Source: Bradyrhizobium guangdongense
GTDB lineage: Bacteria > Pseudomonadota > Alphaproteobacteria > Rhizobiales > Xanthobacteraceae
Direction of reading: 5' to 3'
Length of the DNA stretch: 48,074 bases
NCBI RefSeq assembly: GCF_006483445.1
Contig: NZ_PPPT01000038.1
Span: 1-48,074 of the forward strand
A program made the position numbers and the translations under genes. The notes beneath the pieces are model-generated. The model worked only from the letters and a program-made list of their open reading frames with translations. It was not told where the DNA came from and made no database searches. Below, piece after piece: positions 35,176 through 44,046 of the stretch; position 1 is the first letter of the stretch; each line of letters opens with the position of its first letter.

Positions 35176-35253
35176 GCGCACCTCCGGCAATTGCGTAAGC
35201 AATCCTGCCACTCGGCAAGCATCCCAGCCTGTTACAAACACAACGCGACGTCA

Positions 35254-35267
35254 TTGATCTGGATCAG
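35254..35267. promoter_or_regulatory. FixK/FNR-type box upstream of the small membrane protein gene
   Basis: TTGATCTGGATCAG matches the TTGATCTGGATCAA palindrome at 13 of 14 bases. On the minus strand, TGTAAC lies about 27 bases further on, a plausible -10, at the distance expected for an FNR-class activator. The region 35176-35407 otherwise holds nothing I can name. Confidence 0.6.
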
Positions 35268-35407
35268 TTTTCGAAAAGGCGCAAGAGCCCCTCGATACAG
35301 GCGAACACAGGCGATCCGCATCCTGACGCTGACGAGGCAAGACAACGTCAATGCGAAGTTGAACAGGCGGGGGTTGTGCGCGGAAGCCGTTGCAGCGTGG
35401 CTCCGGA

Positions 35408-36373
35408 TCAGCCCCAAGGACCTCTCGAGGAAGGCCCGCGCGATGAAGGCCCACGCGAGGACGAGCGGCCCCACGGACTTCCGTTCGGATAGTTCTCGTT
35501 GGCACCGACCGACGGCGCGGCGCGTGCGCCGAGCTCGGATGAAAGCTGCTGAAGTGCGGCGATGCGATTCTGCGTCGAGGGATGCGTGGCGAAGAGATTG
35601 TCGACGCCATGGCCCGACAGCGGATTGATGATGAACATGTGCGCGGTCGCAGGATTGCGCTCGGCGTCGTAGTTCGGCACCTGATGCGCGGCGTTCTCGA
35701 TTTTCACCAGCGCCGAGGCCAGCCACATCGGCTGGCCGACGATGCGCGCGCCGAGATCGTCGGCGGCATATTCGCGGGTCCGGCTGATCGCCATCTGCAC
35801 CAGCATGGCGCCGATCGGCGCCAGGATCATCATCAGGATCGAGCCGATGATGCCGGGGCCGGAGTTGCTGTCGCGGTGGCCGCTGAAGAACATGCCGAAC
35901 TGCGCCAGCATCGAGATCGCGCCGGCGATGGTCGCCGTGATGGTCATCAGCAGCGTGTCGTGATTCCTGATGTGCGCGAGCTCATGCGCGATGACGCCGG
36001 CAAGCTCCTCGCGGCTGAGCTGGTGCATCAAGCCTGATGTGACGGCGACTGCGGCGTTCTCCGGGTTGCGGCCGGTCGCGAACGCATTGGGCTGCGCCTC
36101 GTCCATCAGGAACACGCGCGGCATCGGCAAGCCTGCGCGGCCGGCAAGCTCGGCGACGAGGCCGTAGAGTTCTGGCGCGGTGCTACGATCGACCTCATGG
36201 GCGCCGTACATCGACAGCACCATGCGGTCGGAGTTCCAGTAGGTGAAGAGATTGGTCGCCGCCGCAATCAGCAGCGCAACCATGGCTCCGCCGGCCCCGC
36301 CGATGAGATAGCCGACGCCCATGAACAGGGCGGTGAGGCCTGCCAGAAGCATTGCGGTGCGGAAGTAGTTCAT
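35408..36373 (-). CDS. htpX: Membrane zinc metalloprotease HtpX
   Basis: HtpX degrades misfolded inner-membrane proteins. Two N-terminal helices (about 8-40) precede the metalloprotease domain with HELAH at 130-134 (the HExxH zinc site) and [13 protein letters not shown] carrying the third ligand Glu. [10 protein letters not shown] before it is the family signature. The 321-residue length is slightly above usual because of a C-terminal tail with degenerate SSRGP repeats. It lies downstream of a hypothetical gene in the same direction with 94 bases between. Confidence 0.95.
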   Translation of the reverse strand: MNYFRTAMLLAGLTALFMGVGYLIGGAGGAMVALLIAAATNLFTYWNSDRMVLSMYGAHEVDRSTAPELYGLVAELAGRAGLPMPRVFLMDEAQPNAFATGRNPENAAVAVTSGLMHQLSREELAGVIAHELAHIRNHDTLLMTITATIAGAISMLAQFGMFFSGHRDSNSGPGIIGSILMMILAPIGAMLVQMAISRTREYAADDLGARIVGQPMWLASALVKIENAAHQVPNYDAERNPATAHMFIINPLSGHGVDNLFATHPSTQNRIAALQQLSSELGARAAPSVGANENYPNGSPWGRSSSRGPSSRGPSSRGPWG

Positions 36374-36467
36374 GGCAATGGTCCGTTGGGTAAAGAGATC
36401 CTGCCACCGCTTCAGCTAGTCGTTGCGTCCCCGACGCCGCAAGGGGCGCGCGCCTGTGTCGCGCACC

Positions 36468-37169
36468 TTAATCGGGGAGTTCGTCAGGATCGGTAGCCGC
36501 CGCGAAGCGGGTCCAGGCGTCCGTGGCGCGCGCCGCCTCGTTCGGAAAGGCCGCCGCGATAGCGACCTCCTTTGCGAGGCGGGTGTGTTCCAGCCAGACC
36601 AGGTACAGCATCAACGGTGGCAATTGCTGCCGCGCCGCCAGCATCTCGGCACAGCGCAACTCGGCGCCGTCGTTTCCCCACCATCGCTCCGCAACCACGA
36701 CCACTTTGCGAAAATTGCGCAGGATGCCGGTAATCTTCGTGCGGTCGACCTTGGCGATCCCCGCGCAATGGTTGAGCCAGTTGAGGCCTGCGATGATGGC
36801 GATGGCGACGTCGTCGCCGGCCTGTCCCGTGAAGTCGATCACCGTCTCGTCGTGCGGCTTGAGGCGCAGGAAGCTGTCGATCATCTCGGCCTGTCGCGCG
36901 GGTGCGATGAGCAGGCCGTCGTCGCGGCCCGGGATCATGGTGAGGTAGCGCAGCGCCTCGAGCCGCGTGTCGCGCCAGATCTCGCGCGCACCGCCATCCG
37001 CCGTGTCAGGCTCGCGCTTGCAGGCGGGATAGACGATCTCGCCGCGATCGGCCTTTTCGAGATAGGCCTGCGCAACCCGGTCGAGCGACTGCAACAGCGC
37101 CTCCGGGCCGGCGCGCGGGTCGAGCAAATCGTCGGGCGGCGACGTTTTGTGGTTGCCGAACAAGGCCAT
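36468..37169 (-). CDS. Hypothetical soluble protein
   Basis: The 233-residue protein starts MALFGNHKTSPPDDLLDPRA and has no signal peptide or membrane segment. Recognisable phrases are LEALRYLTMIPGRDDGLL, DETVIDFTGQAGDDVAIAII and NWLNHCAGIAKVDRTKI, but I know no family. It is helical throughout. The frame stays open for another 560 codons to 38858, but that extension is the antisense of the lytic transglycosylase gene and the intergenic repeat, so ATG 37169 is preferred. Confidence 0.75.
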   Translation of the reverse strand: MALFGNHKTSPPDDLLDPRAGPEALLQSLDRVAQAYLEKADRGEIVYPACKREPDTADGGAREIWRDTRLEALRYLTMIPGRDDGLLIAPARQAEMIDSFLRLKPHDETVIDFTGQAGDDVAIAIIAGLNWLNHCAGIAKVDRTKITGILRNFRKVVVVAERWWGNDGAELRCAEMLAARQQLPPLMLYLVWLEHTRLAKEVAIAAAFPNEAARATDAWTRFAAATDPDELPD

Positions 37170-37243
37170 CGGGAACACCCCTGCGACCAACCCCCAGCCC
37201 CAGTCTAGCGCAGGTTGTGGCAAAATCGCGTGAGGCTTAATGA

Positions 37244-37344
37244 CGTCGAAAACAACCCCATGCACAGTAGCTGGAGGGCGCCGGCTGCCGCTTACGATTT
37301 TTCCGAAAATGCCTTGACCCGTCGGGCAAATCAGGGGTATATTG
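37244..37344 (+). repeat. Dispersed repeat, copy B
   Basis: It matches 6316-6415 in blocks: cgtcgaaaacaaccccatgc, acagtag, gatttttccgaaaat, and ttgacccgtcgggcaaatca followed by tatatt. The intervening 30 bases differ. It is oriented toward the lytic transglycosylase gene. Confidence 0.85.
37314..37343 (+). promoter_or_regulatory. Sigma-70-like promoter in repeat copy B
   Basis: TTGACC at 37314-37319 and TATATT at 37338-37343 are 18 bases apart, exactly as in copy A. A transcript would begin near 37350, about 140 bases before the lytic transglycosylase start. Confidence 0.55.
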
Positions 37345-37490
37345 TCACCATGGCGACCCGAACGATCGGGCCGGCCGCATCCCCTTAATCCTGCAGCAAA
37401 CGGCAGCGGCAGCAGCCTCTTTATCGCCTGCGCCTGCCGGTTTACGCTGGAATCCGCAATGTTTCTCCCTGCCCTCAATCCGGTGAGCTG

Positions 37491-38837
37491 ATGTTCAGGA
37501 CACGATGCGCGATCGCGGCGATCGCGACCATTTTTGCTTTTGCCTCCGCGGCGTCGGCGCAGCAATCGCTTCCGCCGATGGGCCGGCCGGCCGCGCCTGC
37601 GGCACCGAAGGCCGCGACTCCTGCGGCACCAAAAGCTGCAACCGCAGCCTCCCCGCGTGCAGCATCGTGCCACAACGGCGCAAGTTTTGATCGCTTCCTT
37701 GCCGAGCTGAAACAGCAGGCAGTGGCCGAAGGCGTCTCGGAACGCACGATCGCGGCGACCGCGCCCTACCTCATCTACGACCAGGGCATCGTCAACCGCG
37801 ACCGCGGCCAGCGCGTGTTCGGCCAGCTCTTCACTGAATTCGCCGGCCGCATGGCCGCAGTCTACCGGATGCAGAACGGCCAGCAGCACATCAAGCAATA
37901 TGCGGCGGCGTTCGCGCGCGCCGAAAAGGAATACGGCGTGCCGCCCGCGGTCATCGCCGCGTTCTGGGGACTGGAGAGCGATTTTGGCGCCAACATGGGC
38001 AATCTGCCGACGCTGAAATCGCTGGTGTCGCTGGCCTATGATTGCCGCCGCTCCGAAATGTTCGCCAAGGAGACCATCGCGGCGCTGAAAATCATCGATC
38101 GTGGCGATTTGCATCCGGACGAGATGATCGGCTCCTGGGCGGGCGAGCTCGGGCAGACGCAATTTTTGCCCGTGCACTACGTCAACTATGCCGTCGATTA
38201 TGACGGCGACGGAAGGCGCGATCTGCTCCGCTCGGGGCCCGACGTGATCGGCTCGACCGCGAACTACATCGCCAACGGCCTGAAGTGGCGGCGCGGCGAG
38301 CCATGGCTCGAAGAGATCAAGGTGCCCGCAAACCTGCCGTGGGAGCAGACAGATCTGTCGACGCAACTGCCGCGCTCGAAATGGGCGCAGTTGGGCGTGA
38401 CCTATCCCGACGGCAGGCCGCTGCCGAACGACAACCTCGCGGCCTCCGTGCTGCTGCCGATGGGACGGACCGGACCGGCCTTCATGGCCTATCCGAATTT
38501 CGCCGCCTACACCGAGTGGAACAACTCGCTGATCTATTCGACGACCGCGGGCTACCTCGCCTCGCGCATCGCCGGCGCAGCACCGATGCGCAAGCCGGCA
38601 CAGCCGGTGGCGCAACTGCCGTTCAACGAGCTGAAGGAGCTGCAGCAGCTCCTGGTGCGCGCCGGCTACAATGTCGGCAAGGTCGACGGCGTGCTCGGCC
38701 AGCAGAGCCGCATCGCGGTGAAGGCGATGCAGGTGAAGTACGGCCTGCCTGCGGATTCCTGGCCGACCGCCGAGCTGCTCGCGCGGATGCGCGGTGGCGG
38801 CACCGCGCAGGCGCAGCCGGCGGGGACGGTGCGGTAA
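37491..38837 (+). CDS. Lytic murein transglycosylase, MltB family
   Basis: The enzyme cleaves peptidoglycan glycan strands with formation of 1,6-anhydro ends. A signal peptide (1-23, ASAQ) is followed by a low-complexity APKAATPAAPKAAT linker. The SLT-type domain has FWGLESDFGANMGN with catalytic E162, then WAGELGQTQFLPVHY and VDYDGDGRRDL, which mark the MltB group. Residues 375-437 (LKELQQLLVRAGYNVGKVDG and SRIAVKAMQVKYGLP) form a C-terminal peptidoglycan-binding domain. At 448 residues the length is normal for this two-domain type in Rhizobiales. Confidence 0.94.
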   Translation: MFRTRCAIAAIATIFAFASAASAQQSLPPMGRPAAPAAPKAATPAAPKAATAASPRAASCHNGASFDRFLAELKQQAVAEGVSERTIAATAPYLIYDQGIVNRDRGQRVFGQLFTEFAGRMAAVYRMQNGQQHIKQYAAAFARAEKEYGVPPAVIAAFWGLESDFGANMGNLPTLKSLVSLAYDCRRSEMFAKETIAALKIIDRGDLHPDEMIGSWAGELGQTQFLPVHYVNYAVDYDGDGRRDLLRSGPDVIGSTANYIANGLKWRRGEPWLEEIKVPANLPWEQTDLSTQLPRSKWAQLGVTYPDGRPLPNDNLAASVLLPMGRTGPAFMAYPNFAAYTEWNNSLIYSTTAGYLASRIAGAAPMRKPAQPVAQLPFNELKELQQLLVRAGYNVGKVDGVLGQQSRIAVKAMQVKYGLPADSWPTAELLARMRGGGTAQAQPAGTVR

Positions 38838-39064
38838 ACGAGCCGGGCGTGAACCCAATACTCCAGCGAGTGGATGGCTTGCCAGAATCCATTATGCGCC
38901 AGTAGCAGCCGAATTGCTGCGTCGCCGTGAACTGACGCGATGGCCACCAGGAGACAGTTGCTGTCACCACCCAAACGTTTCGTCAACGTTCATTTGCTAC
39001 CAAACGATGCGCACGGTTGTTAGGGTAGACCGAACACCATGTCGAAAGAGGTTTGCGAACCAGC

Positions 39065-39742
39065 ATGAAATGGCTTGCGGCAATACTGGCTGCGGTTATT
39101 GCCGTTTACGCGGTCTACGCGCTGAATTTTCCTTCCTATTCTTATCGCTACCGGCTTGAGATATCCCTCTCAGTCGAAGATAGGGTCCATACTGGTTCCA
39201 GCGTCATCGAGGTCCGTTGGTCGTGCGGACCCAAGCTCGCCGGTTTGGCCCAATGCTCTTCCAGTCTTGGCGGCCAAGCGACCGTCATCGAACTAGGGCC
39301 GCGCGGAGTCGTTGTCGCAACACTTTACACCGGAGAGAATGTCTCCCCCGTCCCAGACGGAGCCATTAACGCCACATGGCTATGCGCCAACGCCTTCGGC
39401 AATCGAAGCACCACCGAGGACTTGCCGAAGCTTCCCCACTTGGTCGGACGCCGCGAACTTTCGTCGAATAACTTCCCACGGCTAGTGTGGTTCTCGAATC
39501 CGGCCGACCCGAAATCCGCCCGGAAAGTAACCGTCGAGAATATTGCAAAAGTTCTCGACCCCAGCGCCCGCTTCACGAAAGCCTATGTGGAAATCACACG
39601 AGACCCAATAGTCGTAGATATCGCAAAGAAACTGCCTTGGTATCCAGCATTACTGGAAGCGCAAAAGGGGAAACTCATTATTTCAGAGCCCGGCAAGTTC
39701 CAGCTCATTTACAACATGCTTGTGGGAGAAAATACGACGTGA
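39065..39742 (+). CDS. Orphan membrane-anchored protein
   Basis: The 225-residue protein begins MKWLAAILAAVIAVYAVYAL, a signal or anchor helix, then SYRYRLEISLSVEDRVHTGS, a strand-rich phrase, and later a Cys pair (WSCGPKL and AQCSSS) plus ATWLCANAFG. I do not recognise a family. ATG 39065 is preferred to TTG 39053; GAGG lies rather far upstream. Codon use and base composition are visibly less GC-rich than in the preceding 38 kb, suggesting more recent acquisition. Confidence 0.65.
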   Translation: MKWLAAILAAVIAVYAVYALNFPSYSYRYRLEISLSVEDRVHTGSSVIEVRWSCGPKLAGLAQCSSSLGGQATVIELGPRGVVVATLYTGENVSPVPDGAINATWLCANAFGNRSTTEDLPKLPHLVGRRELSSNNFPRLVWFSNPADPKSARKVTVENIAKVLDPSARFTKAYVEITRDPIVVDIAKKLPWYPALLEAQKGKLIISEPGKFQLIYNMLVGENTT

Positions 39743-39758
39743 TCTTCAGCGAATGTTC

Positions 39759-39827
39759 GTCCGCTATGGGTCAAATCCGAAGGACTCAACCTGAGCAAAA
39801 TCGGTCCGCTGCGGCCCGCTAAGCCGA
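39759..39827. repeat. Dispersed repeat R2
   Basis: About 70 bases (gtccgctatgggtcaaatcc onward, with ctcaacctgagcaaaatcgg and gcggcccgctaagccga) match 40444-40512 at roughly nine bases in ten. This copy lies beyond the stop of the minus-strand 179-residue orphan gene, not beside a substrate-binding-protein gene. Confidence 0.8.
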
Positions 39828-39838
39828 AGACCCGACTT

Positions 39839-40378
39839 CTATTCGCGAAAGCCGGGTTTGCCTCGCAAACGAGTGTAGGCCGACTGTTCGGCTTGCCATT
39901 GCGAGTATTGAAGTTGGTCAATTGGAAACGCGGTTAGCCGGCGTTGTCCATCTGCGTCCAGATGCATCATTACCGTGTATTCCCGACCAAATTGATCAGG
40001 CGTGTAGGGATACACAAAGTCCCGCTTCTCGCCACGCAACCCGAAGCGAACATCAAATACCTGACCGACCATGGCGTCGCCGCGTCGGAGCTCGGTAACT
40101 TTAACGCGCGTGAAGAATGTATCGTTTGGAAGATTTCGGGCTGGCTGTCCCGACTGATCGCGACCACCCAACCAACTCACCTTCTCAACCAAACGAACTC
40201 TGGCGATCACAACATCCTTGGCGTTGCTGGGCAGACGATCCAGCGCATCGATACCGCCTTGCATGTGCTCTAGAAAATACGCAACAGGCGACTTGCTTTG
40301 TGCTGTCCCAGGGAGCGGCACGGCTGCGGTCACGCCAATCACGGCGACGAAGGCAATGACTAGCTTAGACGATTTCAT
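39839..40378 (-). CDS. Orphan secreted protein
   Basis: A signal peptide (about 1-26, GTAQS) precedes a 150-residue domain with KDVVIARVRLVEKVSWLGG, a strand-rich stretch through VKVTELRRGD, and YTPDQFGREYTVMMHLDADG. No family is recognised, though the beta-strand pattern recalls OB-like secreted domains. It lies between two copies of the dispersed repeat, in the same orientation as the substrate-binding-protein genes. Confidence 0.65.
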   Translation of the reverse strand: MKSSKLVIAFVAVIGVTAAVPLPGTAQSKSPVAYFLEHMQGGIDALDRLPSNAKDVVIARVRLVEKVSWLGGRDQSGQPARNLPNDTFFTRVKVTELRRGDAMVGQVFDVRFGLRGEKRDFVYPYTPDQFGREYTVMMHLDADGQRRLTAFPIDQLQYSQWQAEQSAYTRLRGKPGFRE

Positions 40379-40443
40379 TCATGTTCCGCATCGCAGGGGT
40401 GTGACGCCTTTCTAACCCAATCCGGGAAAATCCGACAGGTGAA

Positions 40444-40512
40444 GTCCACTCGGGGTCAAAGGCGAAGAACTCAACCTGAGCAAAATTGGTCCGCTGCGGC
40501 CCGCTAAGCCGA
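40444..40512. repeat. Dispersed repeat R3, downstream of the first substrate-binding-protein gene
   Basis: It is nearly the same as R2. The following bases to 40584 (ggccactttcggactcatgc, accgcagcaaat) are also shared with the region after R4, so the conserved 3' element is about 140 bases and ends at the stop codon of the gene at 40585. Confidence 0.8.
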
Positions 40513-40584
40513 CCTCAATTGAGGGTTCGCCACTTCGCTAATGGGCCACTTTCGGACTCATGCACCGCAGCAAATCAAACATCT

Positions 40585-41574
40585 CTATTCGATCACTTCG
40601 TCGGCGTTGAGCAGTAGCGATGTCGGGAGTTTCAGACCGAGTGCCTTGGCAGTCTTGAGATTGATAACCAACTCGAACTTGGTCGGCTGCTCGACAGGCA
40701 GGTCAGACGGCTTTGCGCCCTTGAGGATCTTGTCCACAAAGGTGGCCGCGCGACGGAAGAGGTCGGCGAAACTCGGGCCGTAGGACATCAGGCCGCCATC
40801 GTCCGGGAATTCGCGAAGGCCATACATGGCCGGGAGGCGGCTGCTGGCAGCCAAGGCCACTATCCGTGGTCGATACGCAACAGTGAGGGCGTCATCCAAG
40901 GCGATGAGGGCCTGAGCGTTGCTGTTCGTCGCAGCGGCGAACGCCGCCTCGAAGTCTCCGGATCCGTGCACGTCGAGAGGCTGAAGCGCCACGCCCAGCT
41001 TCCGGGCTGCCACCTCGGTATCTTGCCAGAAGCTGGCGTGGACGGCGACGGTCGGGTTCCTGAGGACGGCGATCCGGATTAGCCCTGGCACGAGCTCCTG
41101 CAGGAGCTGTACGCGCTTCGCGATGATCGCTTCATTGAAATAGCTCACCCCCGTCACGTTTCCTCCGGGCCGCGCCAGGCTCGCCACCAGACCGAGCGCA
41201 ACGGGATCAGGCGTGACTATGACGATGGGGATTGCCGCGGTGGCCTTCCTGGCCGCCACCGCTGCGACGCTGTTGCCGGCCACCAAAATATCCACTTTGA
41301 GACCAACAAGCTCAGCCACCAGAGCCGGCATCCGCTCGTTACGCCCCTCGGCGTAGCGGACTTCCAGTGCGATCGTCTGTCCTTCGACGTAGCCCAGCTC
41401 TCGGAGTCTTTGCCGGAAAGCCCCGACCATGTGCTCGGTCGAAGCAGCGTTGGATCCGGCGATATAGCCGACGCGCGGGATTTTTGTCGGCGTCTGTTCG
41501 CCGGCGGCCGCCGGCTGAAGGACTGACACAGCCGCTGCGCCCCCAAAGAGCGCGAAGAACTCGCGTCGCTGCAT
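40585..41574 (-). CDS. Solo ABC-type substrate-binding protein 1
   Basis: The 329-residue protein belongs to the ABC_sub_bind (TrpX-like) family of periplasmic binding proteins. It starts MQRREFFALFGG, a Tat-type signal, and has VGYIAGSNAAST, LRELGYVEGQTIALEVRYAE, LARPGGNVTGVSYF and a C-terminal LVINLKTAKALGL, all family marks. No permease or ATPase gene lies nearby. The ligand is unknown. ATG 41574 is chosen because the Tat signal begins there; a GTG four codons earlier is possible. Confidence 0.88.
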   Translation of the reverse strand: MQRREFFALFGGAAAVSVLQPAAAGEQTPTKIPRVGYIAGSNAASTEHMVGAFRQRLRELGYVEGQTIALEVRYAEGRNERMPALVAELVGLKVDILVAGNSVAAVAARKATAAIPIVIVTPDPVALGLVASLARPGGNVTGVSYFNEAIIAKRVQLLQELVPGLIRIAVLRNPTVAVHASFWQDTEVAARKLGVALQPLDVHGSGDFEAAFAAATNSNAQALIALDDALTVAYRPRIVALAASSRLPAMYGLREFPDDGGLMSYGPSFADLFRRAATFVDKILKGAKPSDLPVEQPTKFELVINLKTAKALGLKLPTSLLLNADEVIE

Positions 41575-41763
41575 ATTCGGTCCCACCCCAGGTGAGCCAC
41601 ATCTTAGCGGCTAATGCGCGCGTTGATAGCTGAAACCAGCATCTCCTGGATCCAGAGCCTCGCCTAAGGCGCATCTGCGACGGGACATGTGATGCCGGCT
41701 AAGGGCAAGAATCGGAAGTCGATATTGGTCCGAACCATCTTTTAGCTAGGCATTGGCAATGGG

Positions 41764-42603
41764 TTATCGGTGCGCCCGCACGATGTGAGGACCAGGTCCA
41801 AGCACGATATCTCGCTTCAGAACGCCGTAGAACCGGTCAGCAATTTCGAGAAGCCCCAGATCTTCTATCAAATTGAAGCCTTCACTGCGCAGCATTTGCG
41901 TCAACTCGATGGGATCGAAAAAGCTCAGCCAAGGCTCACCCCGCGACGCCGCCCTTTCGGCCGTTGCCATGACGCTGGCGCGGCGCTCAGCAGGATAGTT
42001 CTGGAATGGTTCGGCATAGTCGAAAACGACGGCGGCTTTCGGCACCGCGGAAATAAACTTCAACGTCGAAGAGACTGCAGCTTTTGTCAGGTAAGGCACC
42101 ACGCCAAGCCATTGAAAAAACGCAGGCTCGTCCAGCTTTAATCCAGCTCTTGTTAGCCCTTCCGCGAGGCTTTCTCGTTCAAAGTCTACCGGCGCAAAAA
42201 CAGTTGATGGCGGCTCGATAAGGCCAGCGGCTCGTATCCGATTGCGTTTCCAATTTTGCGTCGATGGGTAGTCGACCTCGAATGTGCGAACGCCGAGATC
42301 TGCATAAGGATTTCGTAGCGAGAACGTATCGAGACCTGCACCCAGCACCACGACCTGACGAACACCGCACGCGATACAATCCGCCATCGTGTCCTCGGAA
42401 AACCGGCTTCGTGCAGCGATGAATAGACGCCAAGGTCGTAGAGAGCCGTTGGCAGCGATCTCGCCTAGGGTAGCGGCGGTCTCTTGGTCTAAGATCCTCG
42501 ACGCAAACGAATCCTTGAAGATCGCTCCACCTTCCAGTTTTTGATGAATGGCACGAAAGGCAGCCGCTCCGCGAGCTGTCTGACTAGGTTGTCCATAGCG
42601 CAT
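41764..42603 (-). CDS. Class I SAM-dependent methyltransferase (TIGR00027/LCM-like)
   Basis: The 279-residue protein has the SAM-binding VVVLGAGLDTFSLRN and FEVDYPSTQNWKRNRI, hallmarks of the leucine carboxyl methyltransferase-like group common in bacteria, often annotated TIGR00027. Substrate is unknown. The start is ATG 42603 with GGAATGGA upstream; the frame is open to 42660. It separates two substrate-binding-protein genes and is not obviously related to them. Confidence 0.87.
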   Translation of the reverse strand: MRYGQPSQTARGAAAFRAIHQKLEGGAIFKDSFASRILDQETAATLGEIAANGSLRPWRLFIAARSRFSEDTMADCIACGVRQVVVLGAGLDTFSLRNPYADLGVRTFEVDYPSTQNWKRNRIRAAGLIEPPSTVFAPVDFERESLAEGLTRAGLKLDEPAFFQWLGVVPYLTKAAVSSTLKFISAVPKAAVVFDYAEPFQNYPAERRASVMATAERAASRGEPWLSFFDPIELTQMLRSEGFNLIEDLGLLEIADRFYGVLKRDIVLGPGPHIVRAHR

Positions 42604-42680
42604 CACGATCCATTCCAAAGAATGCAGTGCACATAGCATCGTTGCGCCACAAACTAGCACACTCGAAAGGGAGCTGCCGA

Positions 42681-42824
42681 CGTCTGCTCCGGGTCAAACA
42701 GCGAAGGACTCAGGTTGAGCAAATCTGGTCCGCTCAGGTGCAATTACCGGACTCCCGGCCGATGAGGGCGCAACTTCGCAGATGGGCCACGTTCGGACTC
42801 ATGCACCGCAGCAAATTGCATTCG
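42681..42824. repeat. Dispersed repeat R4 and conserved 3' element
   Basis: The bases gtctgctccgggtcaaacag and ctcaggttgagcaaatctgg match R2 and R3 more loosely. From 42783 tgggccacgttcggactcat and gcaccgcagcaaatt match the region before 40585 closely. The element ends at the stop codon of the gene at 42825. Confidence 0.75.
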
Positions 42825-43814
42825 CTATTCGATCACAACATCGGCTTGCGCGAGCATCGCGGGCGGCACAGTAAGGCCAAGCGCCTTCGCGGTCTTTTGA
42901 TTGATCACTAGCTCGAACTTGGTCGGGCGTTCGACCGGCAGGTCGCCAGCTTTCGCACCGTTGAAAATCTTGTCGATGAAAACGGCGGACCGGCGAAATT
43001 GATCTGGCAAGTCGATCCCGTAGCTCAGGAGCAATCCCGCCTCGGCGTACTCTCTCACCGCAGAGATTGCTGGCAACCGATTTCTGACGGCCATGCCCCC
43101 AATCAGGCCACGATGGTTGAACAGCACACCATCACTCAGCACGACGAGCCCCTGCGCGCGTTCTCTCGTCATCGTTGCGAACGCTTGTTCAAGTGCCTCC
43201 GGCCCGCGCGCCTCGGCTCGGACAACCGTCAAGCCCAGTGCCTCGGTGGCTTCCCGCACCGACGTCAGCCGGTCCTGATTCGGCGTAAAGTCCGGGTTCC
43301 ACAGGATGCCCACACGCGAGAGTTTCGGCAGGGTATCCTTCAAAAATTCGAGCCGCTTGCCATTGATTTCGTCGCCAGGCTCAGAGCTGAAGCCGGTGAC
43401 ATTCCCGCCCGGTCGCGCCAGACTGGCAACAAATCCGGCACTGACCGGCTCGGCACTGTTGGTCATCACGATCGGGATCGTGGTGGTCGCCTTCATGGCT
43501 GCAACCGTGGTCACATTGTTTCCGGACACGATGACGTCCACGCCGAGCCCGACGAGGTTTGTGGCAAGCGCCGCCAGCCGTCCCATCTCGCCGTCGGCAA
43601 AGCGGTACTCGATCACGGCATTCTCGCCAATGCGGTAGCCCAGGCTCCGCAGGCCCTCCTCGAAGGCTCTAATGTTTTGAAGTGTCCGCTCCCGAGACGC
43701 GATAGCGAGGTAGCCTACTCGGTACACCCGCGCTGCCGGTTGCTTCGCACCTGCGGCCAACGGCCACGTCGCCGCCGTGCTGCCAAGAAGCGTGATGAAT
43801 TCGCGCCGTCTCAT
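42825..43814 (-). CDS. Solo ABC-type substrate-binding protein 2
   Basis: Same family and same length (329 residues) as the other two. It begins MRRREFITLLGSTAATWP, a clear Tat signal, followed by RVYRVGYLAIASRE, LRSLGYRIGENAVIEYRF, LARPGGNVTGFSSE and FELVINQKTAKALGLTVP. GGGAG upstream supports ATG 43814. Its leader shares text with that of protein 1 (aggtga and tagcgg around 43833-43852 and 41591-41611). Cognate transporter genes are absent from the window. Confidence 0.9.
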   Translation of the reverse strand: MRRREFITLLGSTAATWPLAAGAKQPAARVYRVGYLAIASRERTLQNIRAFEEGLRSLGYRIGENAVIEYRFADGEMGRLAALATNLVGLGVDVIVSGNNVTTVAAMKATTTIPIVMTNSAEPVSAGFVASLARPGGNVTGFSSEPGDEINGKRLEFLKDTLPKLSRVGILWNPDFTPNQDRLTSVREATEALGLTVVRAEARGPEALEQAFATMTRERAQGLVVLSDGVLFNHRGLIGGMAVRNRLPAISAVREYAEAGLLLSYGIDLPDQFRRSAVFIDKIFNGAKAGDLPVERPTKFELVINQKTAKALGLTVPPAMLAQADVVIE

Positions 43815-44046
43815 GTCTGCTCCCAAGCTCAGGTGAAGGCATGGTAGCGGTTTAGTCGGGCACATCGATAGTCATGAAAGCCGCTGCCGCACTGCGCAGC
43901 TAATGTCGCAGTTGAGTCAACAGCGCCCTCGGTCCAGTGGCGGGCACGTCCGGGCTACCCCTATGACCAGACATCCCTGCCGAGCACAGGATTGGCAGAG
44001 AAGGGCCACAGGCGGACCAGTGCAACCGAACCAGTAGGCCCCATTT

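Larger units (their letters stand above)
37170..37490. other. Divergent intergenic region with repeat copy B
   Basis: These 321 bases separate the hypothetical gene from the lytic transglycosylase gene. They hold copy B of the promoter-like repeat (37244-37344). After it come about 145 bases of leader in which I see no hairpin or ORF of note. Confidence 0.6.

Noticed and set aside
36374..36467. Possible heat-shock promoter before htpX
   Set aside because: CTTG is present on the minus strand but no convincing -10 follows at the right distance.
37170..38858. N-terminal extension of the 233-residue hypothetical gene to 796 codons
   Set aside because: The added part is antisense to the lytic transglycosylase gene and the dispersed repeat.
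38666..38986. 106-codon minus-strand ORF at the end of the transglycosylase gene
   Set aside because: Mostly antisense to a certain gene; the rest is plain intergenic sequence.
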